A stretch of DNA of 64,000 nt from assembly GCA_902612125.1 (NCBI GenBank), contig CACMBV010000001.1, forward strand, positions 124,001-188,000. The letters run 5' to 3'. Positions 38,986 to 49,179 of this stretch are shown here, piece by piece; the stretch's first letter is position 1; each line of letters opens with the position of its first letter. A model generated the notes under the pieces. That model did no database searches and was not told where the DNA came from. It saw only the letters and a list, made by a program, of their open reading frames with translations. Made by a program: the position numbers and the translations under genes. Origin of the DNA: an uncultured Verrucomicrobiota bacterium (GTDB lineage Bacteria; Verrucomicrobiota; Verrucomicrobiia; Opitutales; Seribacteraceae).

Positions 38986-40131
38986 CTATTCAACAGCGAA
39001 GATTCCCTGCATAATTAAACCATGACCGGGATAAGTGCAGATAAAATGGTAGTCCCCAGGTTCTTCCGGCACCGCGAAATAGAGGGTGTATTTCATGCCT
39101 TGGGCAACTTGTGGTGTAGAGGCGAGCAGTTCGGGTATTTCCGGAATGAAATTTTTCTTCAGCCCTGCCGCTCCCATGGCAACCGCCGCTTCCATGACGG
39201 TCTGGCTTGAACCCGGAGTGATGATGGCCAAATTGTGTACCATGCCGCTGGAATCGTCGTTAGGGAAGACAAAAACAATTTTTTCCCCTGTTTTTGCCTC
39301 AATACGGGAGGTGTTAAACTTGAGACCCGGTAACACACCCACCTCGATCAGGCGGGCTTCCGCAAAACCGTCGGGTACCGGTTTAACCGGTTTTTTGCTG
39401 ATTTCGGAAAGCTCGCCCATTTCCAGAATCTTTCCGTATACTTTGTCGAAGGCAACACCCAGCATTTTTCGCAAATTACGGGCGGTGTAATTTGGAACTT
39501 CCGATTTGTTGATCTTTCCGTTTCGCAACGCCTCGAGCAATGCCTTGGCATAGAAATGACTCGATGACAGGGTATCAATGGTTGCCCGTTTGGCAACGGT
39601 ATTAAAATTCTGATATTTGGAAATCAGTTCATTGGGAGCTTCCGGGTAATTAAAAAAAGAATAGGCCCGAATTGCATCCACCCTTAAACGGCTATCCAGT
39701 AATAAATTGAGCTTACTCGGAAGCTTCTGAAATCGCATTGCCACCAAACCGGTAAGAGCTCTCTTTCGGTCATCGAGATTCGCATCTCCGTTGAGCACAA
39801 GTTTCAGTGCATCCTCACTCACGGAAAGATCTCCAAAAATTTGACTGAGCTGGTCAGCCAACTTAACAACTTCCGGATTTTCAGATCGACCCAGTTTAAT
39901 ACGCAACGACTTCCATAAGGCAGGTGCTGCAAGATCCCGCTTGCCGGATAGTCCGTCGAGCGTACCACGAAGAATCGATGCCTGTACCGCAGAATCTTCG
40001 GTTTGGGTCAAGGAGTTGAAAATATGATTCAGTTGAGAATTAAGGGAATTTCCGAGTGATTGCAGGGATAATTGCCAGCAACTTAAGCTTAGCAAACAGG
40101 TGCATTTTAAATTATGGAAAAGCAGTTTCAT
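38986..40131 (-). CDS. Secreted protein with C-terminal azurin/plastocyanin-like type-1 copper domain
   Basis: Copper-ligand pattern in 'GMVHNLAII...GDYHFICTYPGHGLIMQGIFAVE' (His ... Cys-x4-His-x3-Met); N-terminal helical region. Confidence 0.85.
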   Translation of the reverse strand: MKLLFHNLKCTCLLSLSCWQLSLQSLGNSLNSQLNHIFNSLTQTEDSAVQASILRGTLDGLSGKRDLAAPALWKSLRIKLGRSENPEVVKLADQLSQIFGDLSVSEDALKLVLNGDANLDDRKRALTGLVAMRFQKLPSKLNLLLDSRLRVDAIRAYSFFNYPEAPNELISKYQNFNTVAKRATIDTLSSSHFYAKALLEALRNGKINKSEVPNYTARNLRKMLGVAFDKVYGKILEMGELSEISKKPVKPVPDGFAEARLIEVGVLPGLKFNTSRIEAKTGEKIVFVFPNDDSSGMVHNLAIITPGSSQTVMEAAVAMGAAGLKKNFIPEIPELLASTPQVAQGMKYTLYFAVPEEPGDYHFICTYPGHGLIMQGIFAVE

Positions 40132-41603
40132 CTGAAATGACGGATTAAATTGTAGGGAGAGCTTTGGGGGATTCCAACCATGGCTGCCGACTTGGTGGGA
40201 ATTCCCAAGGATAATCTCTTTTTGACTTCTGAAAAATTTAGATCTTCGCTCAGGTTGTGGAATTCATGGCTGTCCTTTTCCAAATCATATAATTCCTCAA
40301 ATCCATCGGGGTATTGAATCAGGCGATAGCGGCGATCCGAAACCGCATGAGAGGGAGCAGAATCTCCCTGAAACTGGAAGGAGGTCAGGGAAAGTGATTT
40401 TCCCCTTTTTTCCGGATTCCTCAGCTGGGAAACCAAAGACTTTCCGTCACACTGCTTGGGAACCGGCAGGCCAGCCAGTTCGCACAGTGTAGGATATAAA
40501 TCGGTCAGGGTGACCGGATAACGGGTTTTTACTCCATCCTTACTGACTCCAGGCGCATGTATAAATAATGGTACTCGGGTTGTCTGATCCCATAAGGCAA
40601 ATTTTTCCCAGTTCTCTTTTTCACCAATATGAAAGCCATGATCCGTCCAGAGAACGACAATGGTATTCTTTTTTAGACTTGATGAATCCAGGGCATCCAG
40701 CAAACGACCGACCTGATGATCAACATAACTGATGCTGGCAAGATAGCCACGCATCAAATGCTTCCATTGCTTGTTTTGGCTAACCCACTGGTGCCAATGT
40801 ATACGCCCATGCGGACGGGCATCCTCGAGGTCATTTTTCAAGTACATAGGGAGCCGGACTTTTTCAATCGGGTAAAGATCAAACCACCTTTGGGAAACTT
40901 CAAATGGAATGTGAGGACGAAATAATCCCACGGCCAAAAACAGGGGTCGGTCTCCCTTTTCTTTCATCCGCTCGATCGCCCAGTCCACTACGAGATGATC
41001 GCCATAAGTTTGGTCATCCTTTTCGATAGCTGCGGCACCAAAGTAATGATTGCTGAGTGGTCTTTTACCGATAAATCCCTCGTTCTGGTCAATTTCCGTG
41101 CTTTCCGGTCTGGGCCAATCCCTGGAAATGGGATCGAGCGGATCGCCCCGATATTCATCCCAGACATCGGGATCATTCTGGGAATCGCCCGGAGTCCACT
41201 GCAGGGTATGAAAAATCTTACCTCCACCGGCAGCCCAGTATCCATGATCGCGAAAATGCTGGGATAGAACCACCACATTTTCCAAAACCTTGGACTCATG
41301 CCGCCAACGCGGACCATGGGCTCGGAACATATTCCGGTAAATCCCGGAACGGAATGGATGCACGCCGGTCATCACCGCAACCCTTGAAGGATGACAGGCG
41401 GGTGCAGCACAATGAGCATTGGCAAAAGTTACCGATCGATTCGACAACCTGTCGAAATTTGGAGTCTTAATTCCAGGATGGTTATCCAAAGGAGAAATGT
41501 AGTCATTAAGATCGTCGATGCTGATGAATAAGACATTCTTTTTTTGCGCCGCATAGATTGAAGCCGATACGGTACAAAACCAACTTATTATCAGAATTTT
41601 CAC
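40128..41603 (-). CDS. Sulfatase (iduronate-2-sulfatase-like)
   Basis: 'KKNVLFISIDDLNDYISPLDNHPGIKTPNFDRLSNRS', C-H-P-S-R (PACHPSRVAVMTGVHPFRSGIYRN), 'VLWTDHGFHIGEKENWEKFALWDQTTRVPLFIHAPG'. Confidence 0.95.
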   Translation of the reverse strand: MKILIISWFCTVSASIYAAQKKNVLFISIDDLNDYISPLDNHPGIKTPNFDRLSNRSVTFANAHCAAPACHPSRVAVMTGVHPFRSGIYRNMFRAHGPRWRHESKVLENVVVLSQHFRDHGYWAAGGGKIFHTLQWTPGDSQNDPDVWDEYRGDPLDPISRDWPRPESTEIDQNEGFIGKRPLSNHYFGAAAIEKDDQTYGDHLVVDWAIERMKEKGDRPLFLAVGLFRPHIPFEVSQRWFDLYPIEKVRLPMYLKNDLEDARPHGRIHWHQWVSQNKQWKHLMRGYLASISYVDHQVGRLLDALDSSSLKKNTIVVLWTDHGFHIGEKENWEKFALWDQTTRVPLFIHAPGVSKDGVKTRYPVTLTDLYPTLCELAGLPVPKQCDGKSLVSQLRNPEKRGKSLSLTSFQFQGDSAPSHAVSDRRYRLIQYPDGFEELYDLEKDSHEFHNLSEDLNFSEVKKRLSLGIPTKSAAMVGIPQSSPYNLIRHFR

Positions 41604-41625
41604 TTTGAACCAAAGTTCAAGTAAA

Positions 41626-42759
41626 TCAGGAACTCATACTCCAATCCGGCAAGCGAGTGAGCTCCCCCCCCTTGAGGGCGGACTGATGAGCGAGAATACC
41701 GGTAAGAGTGATATTGGCGGACTGCACCGCATTGGGGTAGCCCTCTCCTTCTCCACGAAGGAGTTGTACGAATTGGTGAACGAGATGAGGATGCGAACCG
41801 CCATGTCCGGCACCCTGGGTGAAACTCAAATGTTCTTCACCATCCTCATTGGAATAAACGCCTCCAGTGGTGAATGGAGCAATTTCTTGGGGCAGCAGTT
41901 TGGCAAAGTCTGGACACTCCACCTTCTCGGGAATCTCCGGTTCAGGTTTCTTAGCTGTATGCACCACCAGGGGTTCACCTTCGACCAAGGGCCATTCGAC
42001 CGCCTTTTCGGATCCGTAGACTTCAAAACTTTCACGATACTGACGGGCCACATCGAACAGAGAACGATAGACCTGGGCACTCAAGTCACTGTTGCGGAAC
42101 TTGAGATGAGTCGTTTCCACGGCGAAAGGGGAATTGTAATGACCGTGCATTTCCTCGCGAATAGTTCCGCTCGGGAAACAACTGACATACTCCGCCTCAT
42201 GCCTACCCAAGCCAAGAACCGGTCCAACACAATGGGTGGCATAATGCATCGGAGGAAGACCGGGCCAGTAGCCTGGCCATCCATCCATGTCCTGTTGATG
42301 GCTAGCCTTGAGAAACTGCAACTTTCCAAGCTCTCCATTCTCGTAGAGTTCCTTCATGTAGAGAAATTCCCGGGCATAGACTACGGTCTCCATCATCATG
42401 TATTTCATGCCACTCTCCGCAGAAAGTTTTACGATGGCCTCGCAATCCTCGACTGAAGTAGCCATGGGCACGGTACATGCCACATGCTTCCCGGCCCGCA
42501 TACCCTCAAGGGTTGCCTCTGCATGATGCGGAATGGGCGTATTTAAATGAACCGCATCAATCTCGGGATCTTCGAGCAATTTTTCGTAATTGGTAAATCT
42601 TTTGGCAATCCCGTACTCATCGGCAATTTTATTTAGGCTTTGCTCGTTCCTCTGACAAATAGCTACGATCTCCGCATTGGGATGGCGCTGGTAGATGGGA
42701 ATGAACTCGGCACCAAAGCCGAGTCCGACTATCGCAATTGTAGGTCTTTCAATATTCAT
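41626..42759 (-). CDS. Gfo/Idh/MocA family oxidoreductase
   Basis: ORF track starts at 42873; the internal Met at 42759 (MNIERPTIAIVGLGFGAEFIPIYQRHPNAEIVAICQRNEQ) fits the Rossmann start. 'EIDAVHLNTPIPHHAEATLEGMRAGKHVACTVPMA'. Confidence 0.9.
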   Translation of the reverse strand: MNIERPTIAIVGLGFGAEFIPIYQRHPNAEIVAICQRNEQSLNKIADEYGIAKRFTNYEKLLEDPEIDAVHLNTPIPHHAEATLEGMRAGKHVACTVPMATSVEDCEAIVKLSAESGMKYMMMETVVYAREFLYMKELYENGELGKLQFLKASHQQDMDGWPGYWPGLPPMHYATHCVGPVLGLGRHEAEYVSCFPSGTIREEMHGHYNSPFAVETTHLKFRNSDLSAQVYRSLFDVARQYRESFEVYGSEKAVEWPLVEGEPLVVHTAKKPEPEIPEKVECPDFAKLLPQEIAPFTTGGVYSNEDGEEHLSFTQGAGHGGSHPHLVHQFVQLLRGEGEGYPNAVQSANITLTGILAHQSALKGGELTRLPDWSMSS

Positions 42760-42879
42760 AAAAAAAGAAGTGGGGATTTGTTGAAAAAAGAAGCCAGACT
42801 TAAAGAGGAAGCATTTATTATGTGCAACTAACTTATCATAGATCGACGTGAAACAATAGGTTGACTTCGTCATATTTTA

Positions 42880-43665
42880 TTGAAAGTTCGCCATATGCAG
42901 ATTTCCCTATTTTCTCAAGAACAGAAGTTGTTTCTCGAAAACATCCAACCACCTACTAGTTTTCTTCAGATGCTTGAAGCCCTGGAAGGAATTTCTTTTT
43001 TCGTTAAGGATATAGGGTTTCGTTTAATATTCGCCAACCCATACTTCTTCCGTAGGCTGGGTCTCCGATCAGAAATTGAGCTCATCGGAAAAGATGACTT
43101 TGAACTTTTCCCCGAGCCCCTTGCTCGTAAATTCAGAAAAGATGACGAAACCATTATGCAGAGCGGACGGCCCCTAACAGGCTTGGTTGAGCTCTTCCTT
43201 AACCAACAGGGTATTCCTGCATGGTATCAAACCAATAAATTTCCCGTTTTTGATCTAGATGGGAAAGTTTTGGGAATCATGGGAACAGTGCAAAGGTATG
43301 AAAAATCAAGTCTTACTGTCAGCCTGGACTCCAAGGTTGAAACTTTAGCCAAGGAATTTAGAAATGAAAAAAATAACCCTGTCTCAATCCCTCAACTGGC
43401 AAAAAAAATAGGTCTATCGCATCGACAATTGAATCGTAGATTTAAAGAGGCTACTGGATTATCTCCCCAACAATTTCAAGTTAGAGTAAAAATTGAAAAA
43501 GCTTGTAAACTTCTGCGTGAAACCGAGAAAGCTCTGGTCCAAATCGGATTAGAATTAGGGTTCTGCGATCAAAGTGCTTTTACCGCTCAATTTCGCAAGC
43601 GAATGAGTATGACCCCCAGGCAATACAGGACTCAATACGGACGAAACAGGTCATCCGTAAGCTGA
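42880..43665 (+). CDS. AraC-family transcriptional regulator with N-terminal PAS domain
   Basis: PAS-like 'EGISFFVKDIGFRLIFANPYFFRRLG...IGKDDFELFPEPLA'. C-terminal HTH 'LAKKIGLSHRQLNRRFKEATGLSPQQFQVRVKIEKACKLLRETEKALVQIGLELGFCDQSAFTAQFRKRMSMTPRQYR'. Confidence 0.93.
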   Translation: MKVRHMQISLFSQEQKLFLENIQPPTSFLQMLEALEGISFFVKDIGFRLIFANPYFFRRLGLRSEIELIGKDDFELFPEPLARKFRKDDETIMQSGRPLTGLVELFLNQQGIPAWYQTNKFPVFDLDGKVLGIMGTVQRYEKSSLTVSLDSKVETLAKEFRNEKNNPVSIPQLAKKIGLSHRQLNRRFKEATGLSPQQFQVRVKIEKACKLLRETEKALVQIGLELGFCDQSAFTAQFRKRMSMTPRQYRTQYGRNRSSVS

Positions 43666-43945
43666 TTAAAGTGCGATCATGCGGGGAAAGTATCTTGCAT
43701 GACCTACAATCTTCACTAGCTTAAAAGCTTCATTTAATTTGCAATATTTCATTAGACATACGGCCCGTTTATCCTTCTACGCCTTGATCATGCCAGGCGC
43801 ATCTTCAAGCGTCGTATTGCTAAATGGGCCATCGGCACAATTAGGGAAATCCGCTAATCTCGAAAAAAGATGATCAATTCGGAGATATTTATTTGACCGA
43901 GGAGTACAGCCTAGCCGGTGGCCACATAAAAAATTAGCTATCTCC

Positions 43946-45232
43946 ATGCGTCACAAACCGATTGACTCGAAACTTTTCTCAACCCACCGCAAAAATCTCT
44001 GCGAGCGGTTGCCCCACAAGGCACTGGCCATTTCCAATGCCAACGATATCCTCCCAACCAATGCAGACGGAACTTTACCCATTCATCCCAATTCAGACCT
44101 TTTTTATCTATCGGGCATCGAGCAAGAAGAGAGTATTTTGGTGCTTTTCCCCGATTGCCCCAAACCCGAGCACCGCGAAATTTTATTTGTACGGGAACCG
44201 AGTGAACGCCTAAAAATCTGGGAGGGTTACAAACACAGCCAAGAAGACGCCCGTAAAATTTCGGGCATTCAGACAGTCTTTTGGACTGAGGATTTTGATA
44301 AAGTTTTTCAATTGCTGGCTGCCGATGCGGAAACTTTTTTCCTTAACGACAATGAACACAGCCGGGCATCCAATGAAGTGGAAACTCGTGATCAACGATT
44401 CAACAAAAAGATTCAACGGGACTACCCGCTCCATAAAATTGATCGCCTTGCTCCTCATCTGCATGAATTACGCTTTTGTAAAAATCCACTCGAGATCAAA
44501 CTGATTAAACACGCAGTCGATGTCACTGCCCATGGATTTCGCCGGGTACTAAGCATGATAAAGCCGGGAATCGCAGAATACGAAATAGAAGCGGAATGGG
44601 CGAAAGAATTTATCAAAAGAAGATGTAAGTTCGCCTACACACCTATTCTGGCATCCGGAGGAAATGCCTGCGTACTCCATTATCTGCAAAATGATCAGAC
44701 CTGCCGAAAGGGACAACTTATCCTAATGGATGTGGGTGCCTGCTATGCCAATTACAATGCGGATCTTACCCGTACAATCCCCGTTAGTGGAAAATTCAAC
44801 CGCCGACAAAAACAAGTATACAATGCCGTTTTGCGGGTCCTTCGCCAATGCATTGAGAATGCCACCATTGGTAAATCGTTAAAGGAATGGCAAACGGACT
44901 CCCATGATATGATGACTGAGGAAATGCTTCGCCTGAAACTGATTACCAAGGGCCAGGTAAAGAAACAAGACTCGGATCTACCGGCTTGCCGGAAATATTA
45001 TATGCACGGCCTTGGACATTCCCTTGGACTGGATGTTCATGATGTCAGTAATGGACAGATGGAATTTCGCGAAAATTCGGTTTTTACCGTTGAGCCTGGT
45101 ATTTATCTTCCTGATGAGGGCTTTGGTATCCGGCTGGAAGATGACATTCAAATTACCAAGAATGGTCCCATTAATCTAATGTCTAACATTCCGATCGAAG
45201 CCGATGAAATTGAAGAGATCATGAACCGGTGA
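43946..45232 (+). CDS. pepP: Xaa-Pro aminopeptidase (M24B)
   Basis: N-terminal 'NSDLFYLSGIEQEESILVLFPD'; metal-ligand motifs 'MDVGACYANYNADLTRTIPVSGKF', 'YMHGLGHSLGLDVHDV', 'FTVEPGIYLPDEGFGIRLEDDI'. Confidence 0.94.
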   Translation: MRHKPIDSKLFSTHRKNLCERLPHKALAISNANDILPTNADGTLPIHPNSDLFYLSGIEQEESILVLFPDCPKPEHREILFVREPSERLKIWEGYKHSQEDARKISGIQTVFWTEDFDKVFQLLAADAETFFLNDNEHSRASNEVETRDQRFNKKIQRDYPLHKIDRLAPHLHELRFCKNPLEIKLIKHAVDVTAHGFRRVLSMIKPGIAEYEIEAEWAKEFIKRRCKFAYTPILASGGNACVLHYLQNDQTCRKGQLILMDVGACYANYNADLTRTIPVSGKFNRRQKQVYNAVLRVLRQCIENATIGKSLKEWQTDSHDMMTEEMLRLKLITKGQVKKQDSDLPACRKYYMHGLGHSLGLDVHDVSNGQMEFRENSVFTVEPGIYLPDEGFGIRLEDDIQITKNGPINLMSNIPIEADEIEEIMNR

Positions 45233-45248
45233 TTTAAATTTTATAAAA

Positions 45249-46790
45249 ATGAAAATTATTAGTTACCTACTTGCAATCACTGCCCTAAGCTCCTGGGTAA
45301 ATGCCAAGAAACCAAATGTCATCGTAATCATGGCGGATGATCTCGGATACGGAGACCTCGGGTGTTATGGGGCAAAGCCAACGAATTTAAAGACTCCAAA
45401 TATTGATAAACTGGCTAAGAAAGGCATCAAATTCACCAGCGGATATTGTTCCGCTTCGACTTGTACGCCCACCCGTTATTCTTTCCTAACCGGGACCTAT
45501 GCTTTTCGTGGTAAGAATACCGGAATTGCTCCTCCCAGTTCCCCCCTTATTATACCTGAAGAAACCTACACCTTGCCCGATATGCTCAAGGAAGCAGGGT
45601 ACAAAACCGCAGTGATTGGCAAGTGGCATTTAGGGCTGGGAAGTCCGGGTGTCGGACCTCAATGGAATGAGCAATTAAAACCCGGCCCAAGAGAAATTGG
45701 TTTTGATTATAATTTTCTGCTTCCCACCACCAATGACCGGGTACCTCAGGTTTATGTGGAAAATCATAAGGTGCTTAATTTGGATCCCAACGACCCTCTC
45801 TGGGTTGGAATGAAACAACCAAGTCCCGATCATCCCACTGGAATAACCCATCGCGAAACCCTGAAGATGGATTGGACTCATGGACATAATCAAACGATTC
45901 ATAACGGCATAAGCAGGATTGGTTTCTACACTGGCGGTCATGCTGCCCGGTTTCGGGATGAGGACCTAGCGGATAAATGGGTGGAGAAATCAAAGGAATG
46001 GATGGGAAAGAATAAAAACCATCCATTTTTTCTCTTTTTTGCCTCCCACGATCTGCATGTACCCCGAATTCCTCATGAGAGATTCCGAAACACTTCTGCG
46101 ATGAGCTATCGTGGAGATGTCATCGTACAACTCGACTGGTGCGTGGGTGAGATCGTAAAATATCTGAAAAAAGAGGGACTTGAGAAAAATACCATGATCA
46201 TCTTCTGCTCGGACAATGGACCGGTGGGAGATGACGGCTATGCCGATGAAGCCCTTGAAAAAATGGGGAATCATCGGGCAGCAGGTCCCTACTCAGGTGG
46301 AAAATACAGTATCTTCGAAGGCGGTACGCGCACACCCTTTATTACCTACTGGCCGGGTACCATCAAGCCCGGCGTGTCGAATGAAATGGTCTGCACCATT
46401 GATCTGGCTGGCAGTCTTGCAAACCATTTGGGAATTAAACTTCCTAAAGATGCTTGCCTGGACAGTCTGGATGTGATGGATGCGATGCTCGGAAAAAAAG
46501 GAGCCAAAGGACGGCCTCATTTGATCCAGCAGGATAATGGTCGTGGAAACAACTATGGATATCGGGTTGGTAAATGGAAACTGCAAAGACACGATTCGAA
46601 GAAGACCAACAACTATCAGGTAAATAAATTACTCGGTAGCCAACGCGGACAAAAGGTACCTCAATTTGCCCTATTTGATTTATCTAAGGACTCTTATGAA
46701 AAAAATAACCTGGCGGAGAAAAACCCAAAAGTATTCGAAAGAATGAAATCCGGGTTACAAAAGTTTCTCGACGACGGAAGAAGCCGTTAA
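45249..46790 (+). CDS. Sulfatase (arylsulfatase A-like)
   Basis: 'KPNVIVIMADDLGYGDLGCYGA', C-T-P-T-R (STCTPTRYSFLTGTYAFR), 'GKWHLGLG', 'FCSDNGPVGDDG'. Confidence 0.95.
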   Translation: MKIISYLLAITALSSWVNAKKPNVIVIMADDLGYGDLGCYGAKPTNLKTPNIDKLAKKGIKFTSGYCSASTCTPTRYSFLTGTYAFRGKNTGIAPPSSPLIIPEETYTLPDMLKEAGYKTAVIGKWHLGLGSPGVGPQWNEQLKPGPREIGFDYNFLLPTTNDRVPQVYVENHKVLNLDPNDPLWVGMKQPSPDHPTGITHRETLKMDWTHGHNQTIHNGISRIGFYTGGHAARFRDEDLADKWVEKSKEWMGKNKNHPFFLFFASHDLHVPRIPHERFRNTSAMSYRGDVIVQLDWCVGEIVKYLKKEGLEKNTMIIFCSDNGPVGDDGYADEALEKMGNHRAAGPYSGGKYSIFEGGTRTPFITYWPGTIKPGVSNEMVCTIDLAGSLANHLGIKLPKDACLDSLDVMDAMLGKKGAKGRPHLIQQDNGRGNNYGYRVGKWKLQRHDSKKTNNYQVNKLLGSQRGQKVPQFALFDLSKDSYEKNNLAEKNPKVFERMKSGLQKFLDDGRSR

Positions 46791-46898
46791 ATTACTCCCT
46801 CTTTTGGAGTGCAGGTTTTATGCAACTTCTACTAATTAAAATGAATAGATGCCTAGGTGTGCGAAGTTGCAGGTGGTATGACTATTGCATTGCTTAGA

Positions 46899-47009
46899 TT
46901 ATTTGCGTCCGCCTTTGTACACATGGCCTACTGTCGGTATGGATTTTCCACGGGCACCATGTTGAAACTTTTTGAATTTGGAAAAAAATGACCAAGGGTA
47001 GACTCGAAC
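46899..47009 (-). pseudogene. Short C-terminal coding-like remnant
   Basis: Minus-strand FVRVYPWSFFSKFKKFQHGARGKSIPTVGHVYKGGRK*, no start codon, preceded by an in-frame stop. Confidence 0.25.
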
Positions 47010-47063
47010 AAACTACCTTAGTTTTGGGCTCTTAGGACTTGCACTCATCCTGAATTTTTTCTC

Positions 47064-48104
47064 TTGAAGATTTTTATCCCAGTCATCTCTCTTTTTATCT
47101 TTTGTATATTCAGTTGCACAGATTCAAGGGAACAGCCTGTCACAAAGCTTTATGAGCTAAAGGGACGAGCATTGGGCACAACCTGGACGATCAAAACACT
47201 TTCTCAAGATGAACTAGACCAAAAAGAATTACGGAAAGATATTGTGAGCCGACTTGAAGAACTAGAAAAAATCTTTTCTCATTGGAGAGCTGAGTCAGAG
47301 CTTTATCAATTTAACGCAGCCCTGACCACCACTCCAATTTCAATCCATCCGGAATTACTGGAATTACTGAGACATGCACAGTGGATGCACAAGCAAAGTG
47401 ATGGTACCTTTGATCCCACAATCGCTCCGGTTGTAAATATTTGGGGATTCGGACCGGTTGGGAAGACTCGCTCCACCCTTCCAACCGAGGATCAAATTCA
47501 GAAAGCAATGTCTTTGGCTGGCATGGAAAAACTGGAAATTTTACCCCAGGGGATGGTTCGAAAAAAAGTGACCACTCTTCAGCTTGATTTCTCCGCCTCA
47601 GCTAAGGGTGAAATCATTGATCAAATTTGCAAGCTTCTTGATCGTTGGGGATTAAAAAATTATCTTGTGGAGATCGGCGGTGAAATAAGAGCCGAGGGAA
47701 AAGGTCGAAAGGGAAAAGGTTGGGTTGTAGGTCTCGAAGATGGGAATCTCCAAAAGCCCGAAGACATGACATCCGTAACCTTGCGAAACTACGCCGTAGC
47801 CACTTCCGGTAGTTACCGACTTACCAAACCCAATCCTGATTCCAACCGCAGTGCATCCCATTTGATTGATCCCAGGACGGGTAGACCCATCGAACATTCT
47901 CTCGTTGCGGTCAATGCCTTTGCGCCAACCGCACGAGATGCGGATGCCTGGGCTACTGCCCTAATGATTTTGGGTCCTGAAGAAGGAATGAAAAAAGGAG
48001 AGGAGCTGGATATGGTCGCCCGTTTCATTACGATAGAAAATGGAAAAATGAGAACATTTCTTACCACTGCTTATCATAGACTGTATTCCATCGACATGCC
48101 TTGA
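47064..48104 (+). CDS. apbE: FAD:protein FMN transferase (ApbE), lipoprotein-like
   Basis: 'LGTTWTIKTL', 'FSHWRAESELYQFN', 'HKQSDGTFDPTIAPVVNIWGFG', 'LDFSASAKGEIIDQICKLL', 'ASHLIDPRTGRPIEHSLVAVNAFAPTARDADAWATALMILG'; TTG start. Confidence 0.94.
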   Translation: MKIFIPVISLFIFCIFSCTDSREQPVTKLYELKGRALGTTWTIKTLSQDELDQKELRKDIVSRLEELEKIFSHWRAESELYQFNAALTTTPISIHPELLELLRHAQWMHKQSDGTFDPTIAPVVNIWGFGPVGKTRSTLPTEDQIQKAMSLAGMEKLEILPQGMVRKKVTTLQLDFSASAKGEIIDQICKLLDRWGLKNYLVEIGGEIRAEGKGRKGKGWVVGLEDGNLQKPEDMTSVTLRNYAVATSGSYRLTKPNPDSNRSASHLIDPRTGRPIEHSLVAVNAFAPTARDADAWATALMILGPEEGMKKGEELDMVARFITIENGKMRTFLTTAYHRLYSIDMP

Positions 48105-48261
48105 ATTAAGGCTGGTGAAAATATTTACTTACAATGGAAAAACCAAAAGTCGAAAAACTAAAAGTGGTTCTGGTTTGTTGAATTAGAAAGGTGTACTCCT
48201 TATAAAAAAATAAACGAATCAAAGAAATTTCCACAATTTATGTTTTTCAGAATAAATGTGA

Positions 48262-49179
48262 TTAAAGTTTCTGCCTAAGGATTTTCGGTAAATCTTCTTT
48301 AAAAGATCGAAAACGCAAGCCGAAGCGAAATTGCAATGATTCAATTTCATCAGAATCCAATGTTTTTTTTTCATAAAGCTCAAAGACCTTATCTTTAAAT
48401 CGATGAATTCCTAGCACAACAAACTTCATAAAAAATTGAGGGATGGGTATTGGCAGAGCTACAACATGGCGAGCAATTGCGATTGTTATAGTGTGTAACC
48501 CTATCGATTTCCGACCGGCAATTGAATACACACTAGACTCACCATGATTGACTAGGTGAACAACCGCTGAAGCAACATCAAAAGCATGGACGGGTTGTAA
48601 TTTTGAATCTTTTAGACCCAAAAGTGGTATCATCCTAATTCGTCGACCGAGTTTGATAAGTTGATCGATAAATTCGTTTCCAGAATCATCATATATAAGA
48701 GTAGGACGGATTGTATGTATAATGCAATCTTGTAAAAGTTCATTGAAAACTTGCTCTACTATTAACTTGGAAGAGGCATAATTTCCACGGCAAGAAAATG
48801 TGACATTATGGGAGCTTATATTCACAATACATGTAATTAACATTTTTCTTGCAATAATAGATACCGTACGAGCCATTTTAATATTAGGCCGAAAATCTGA
48901 GTTTGAAGTTGGATCTAAACCTGCAGCATGGATGAGAGCCTTTGGTGTTTTGGAAAGTCTTGGCAGTGCTTCATTCGCTAATATTAGATCAAACACAAAG
49001 ACACTAAGCATAGGGTAGTGAGCAGCAAGATTATCAATTTTATCTCTAGATTTATGTACTATTGCAACTACTTCATAACCTTCTTTGAGTAGCGTATGAC
49101 ATATATGTTGCCCCAAAAAACCGTTTGCACCTGTTATAAGAATAGGACCATCTAGATTAGTCATAGTCAACCTCCTCAA
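48262..49179 (-). CDS. NAD-dependent epimerase/dehydratase (extended SDR)
   Basis: 'PILITGANGFLGQHICHTLLKEGYEVVAIVHKS', 'CRGNYASSKLIVEQVFNEL' (YxxxK). Confidence 0.88.
   Translation of the reverse strand: MRRLTMTNLDGPILITGANGFLGQHICHTLLKEGYEVVAIVHKSRDKIDNLAAHYPMLSVFVFDLILANEALPRLSKTPKALIHAAGLDPTSNSDFRPNIKMARTVSIIARKMLITCIVNISSHNVTFSCRGNYASSKLIVEQVFNELLQDCIIHTIRPTLIYDDSGNEFIDQLIKLGRRIRMIPLLGLKDSKLQPVHAFDVASAVVHLVNHGESSVYSIAGRKSIGLHTITIAIARHVVALPIPIPQFFMKFVVLGIHRFKDKVFELYEKKTLDSDEIESLQFRFGLRFRSFKEDLPKILRQKL

Noticed and set aside
41605-42456. 283-aa + strand ORF
   Set aside because: Fully antisense to the well-supported Gfo/Idh/MocA oxidoreductase; no recognisable motif.
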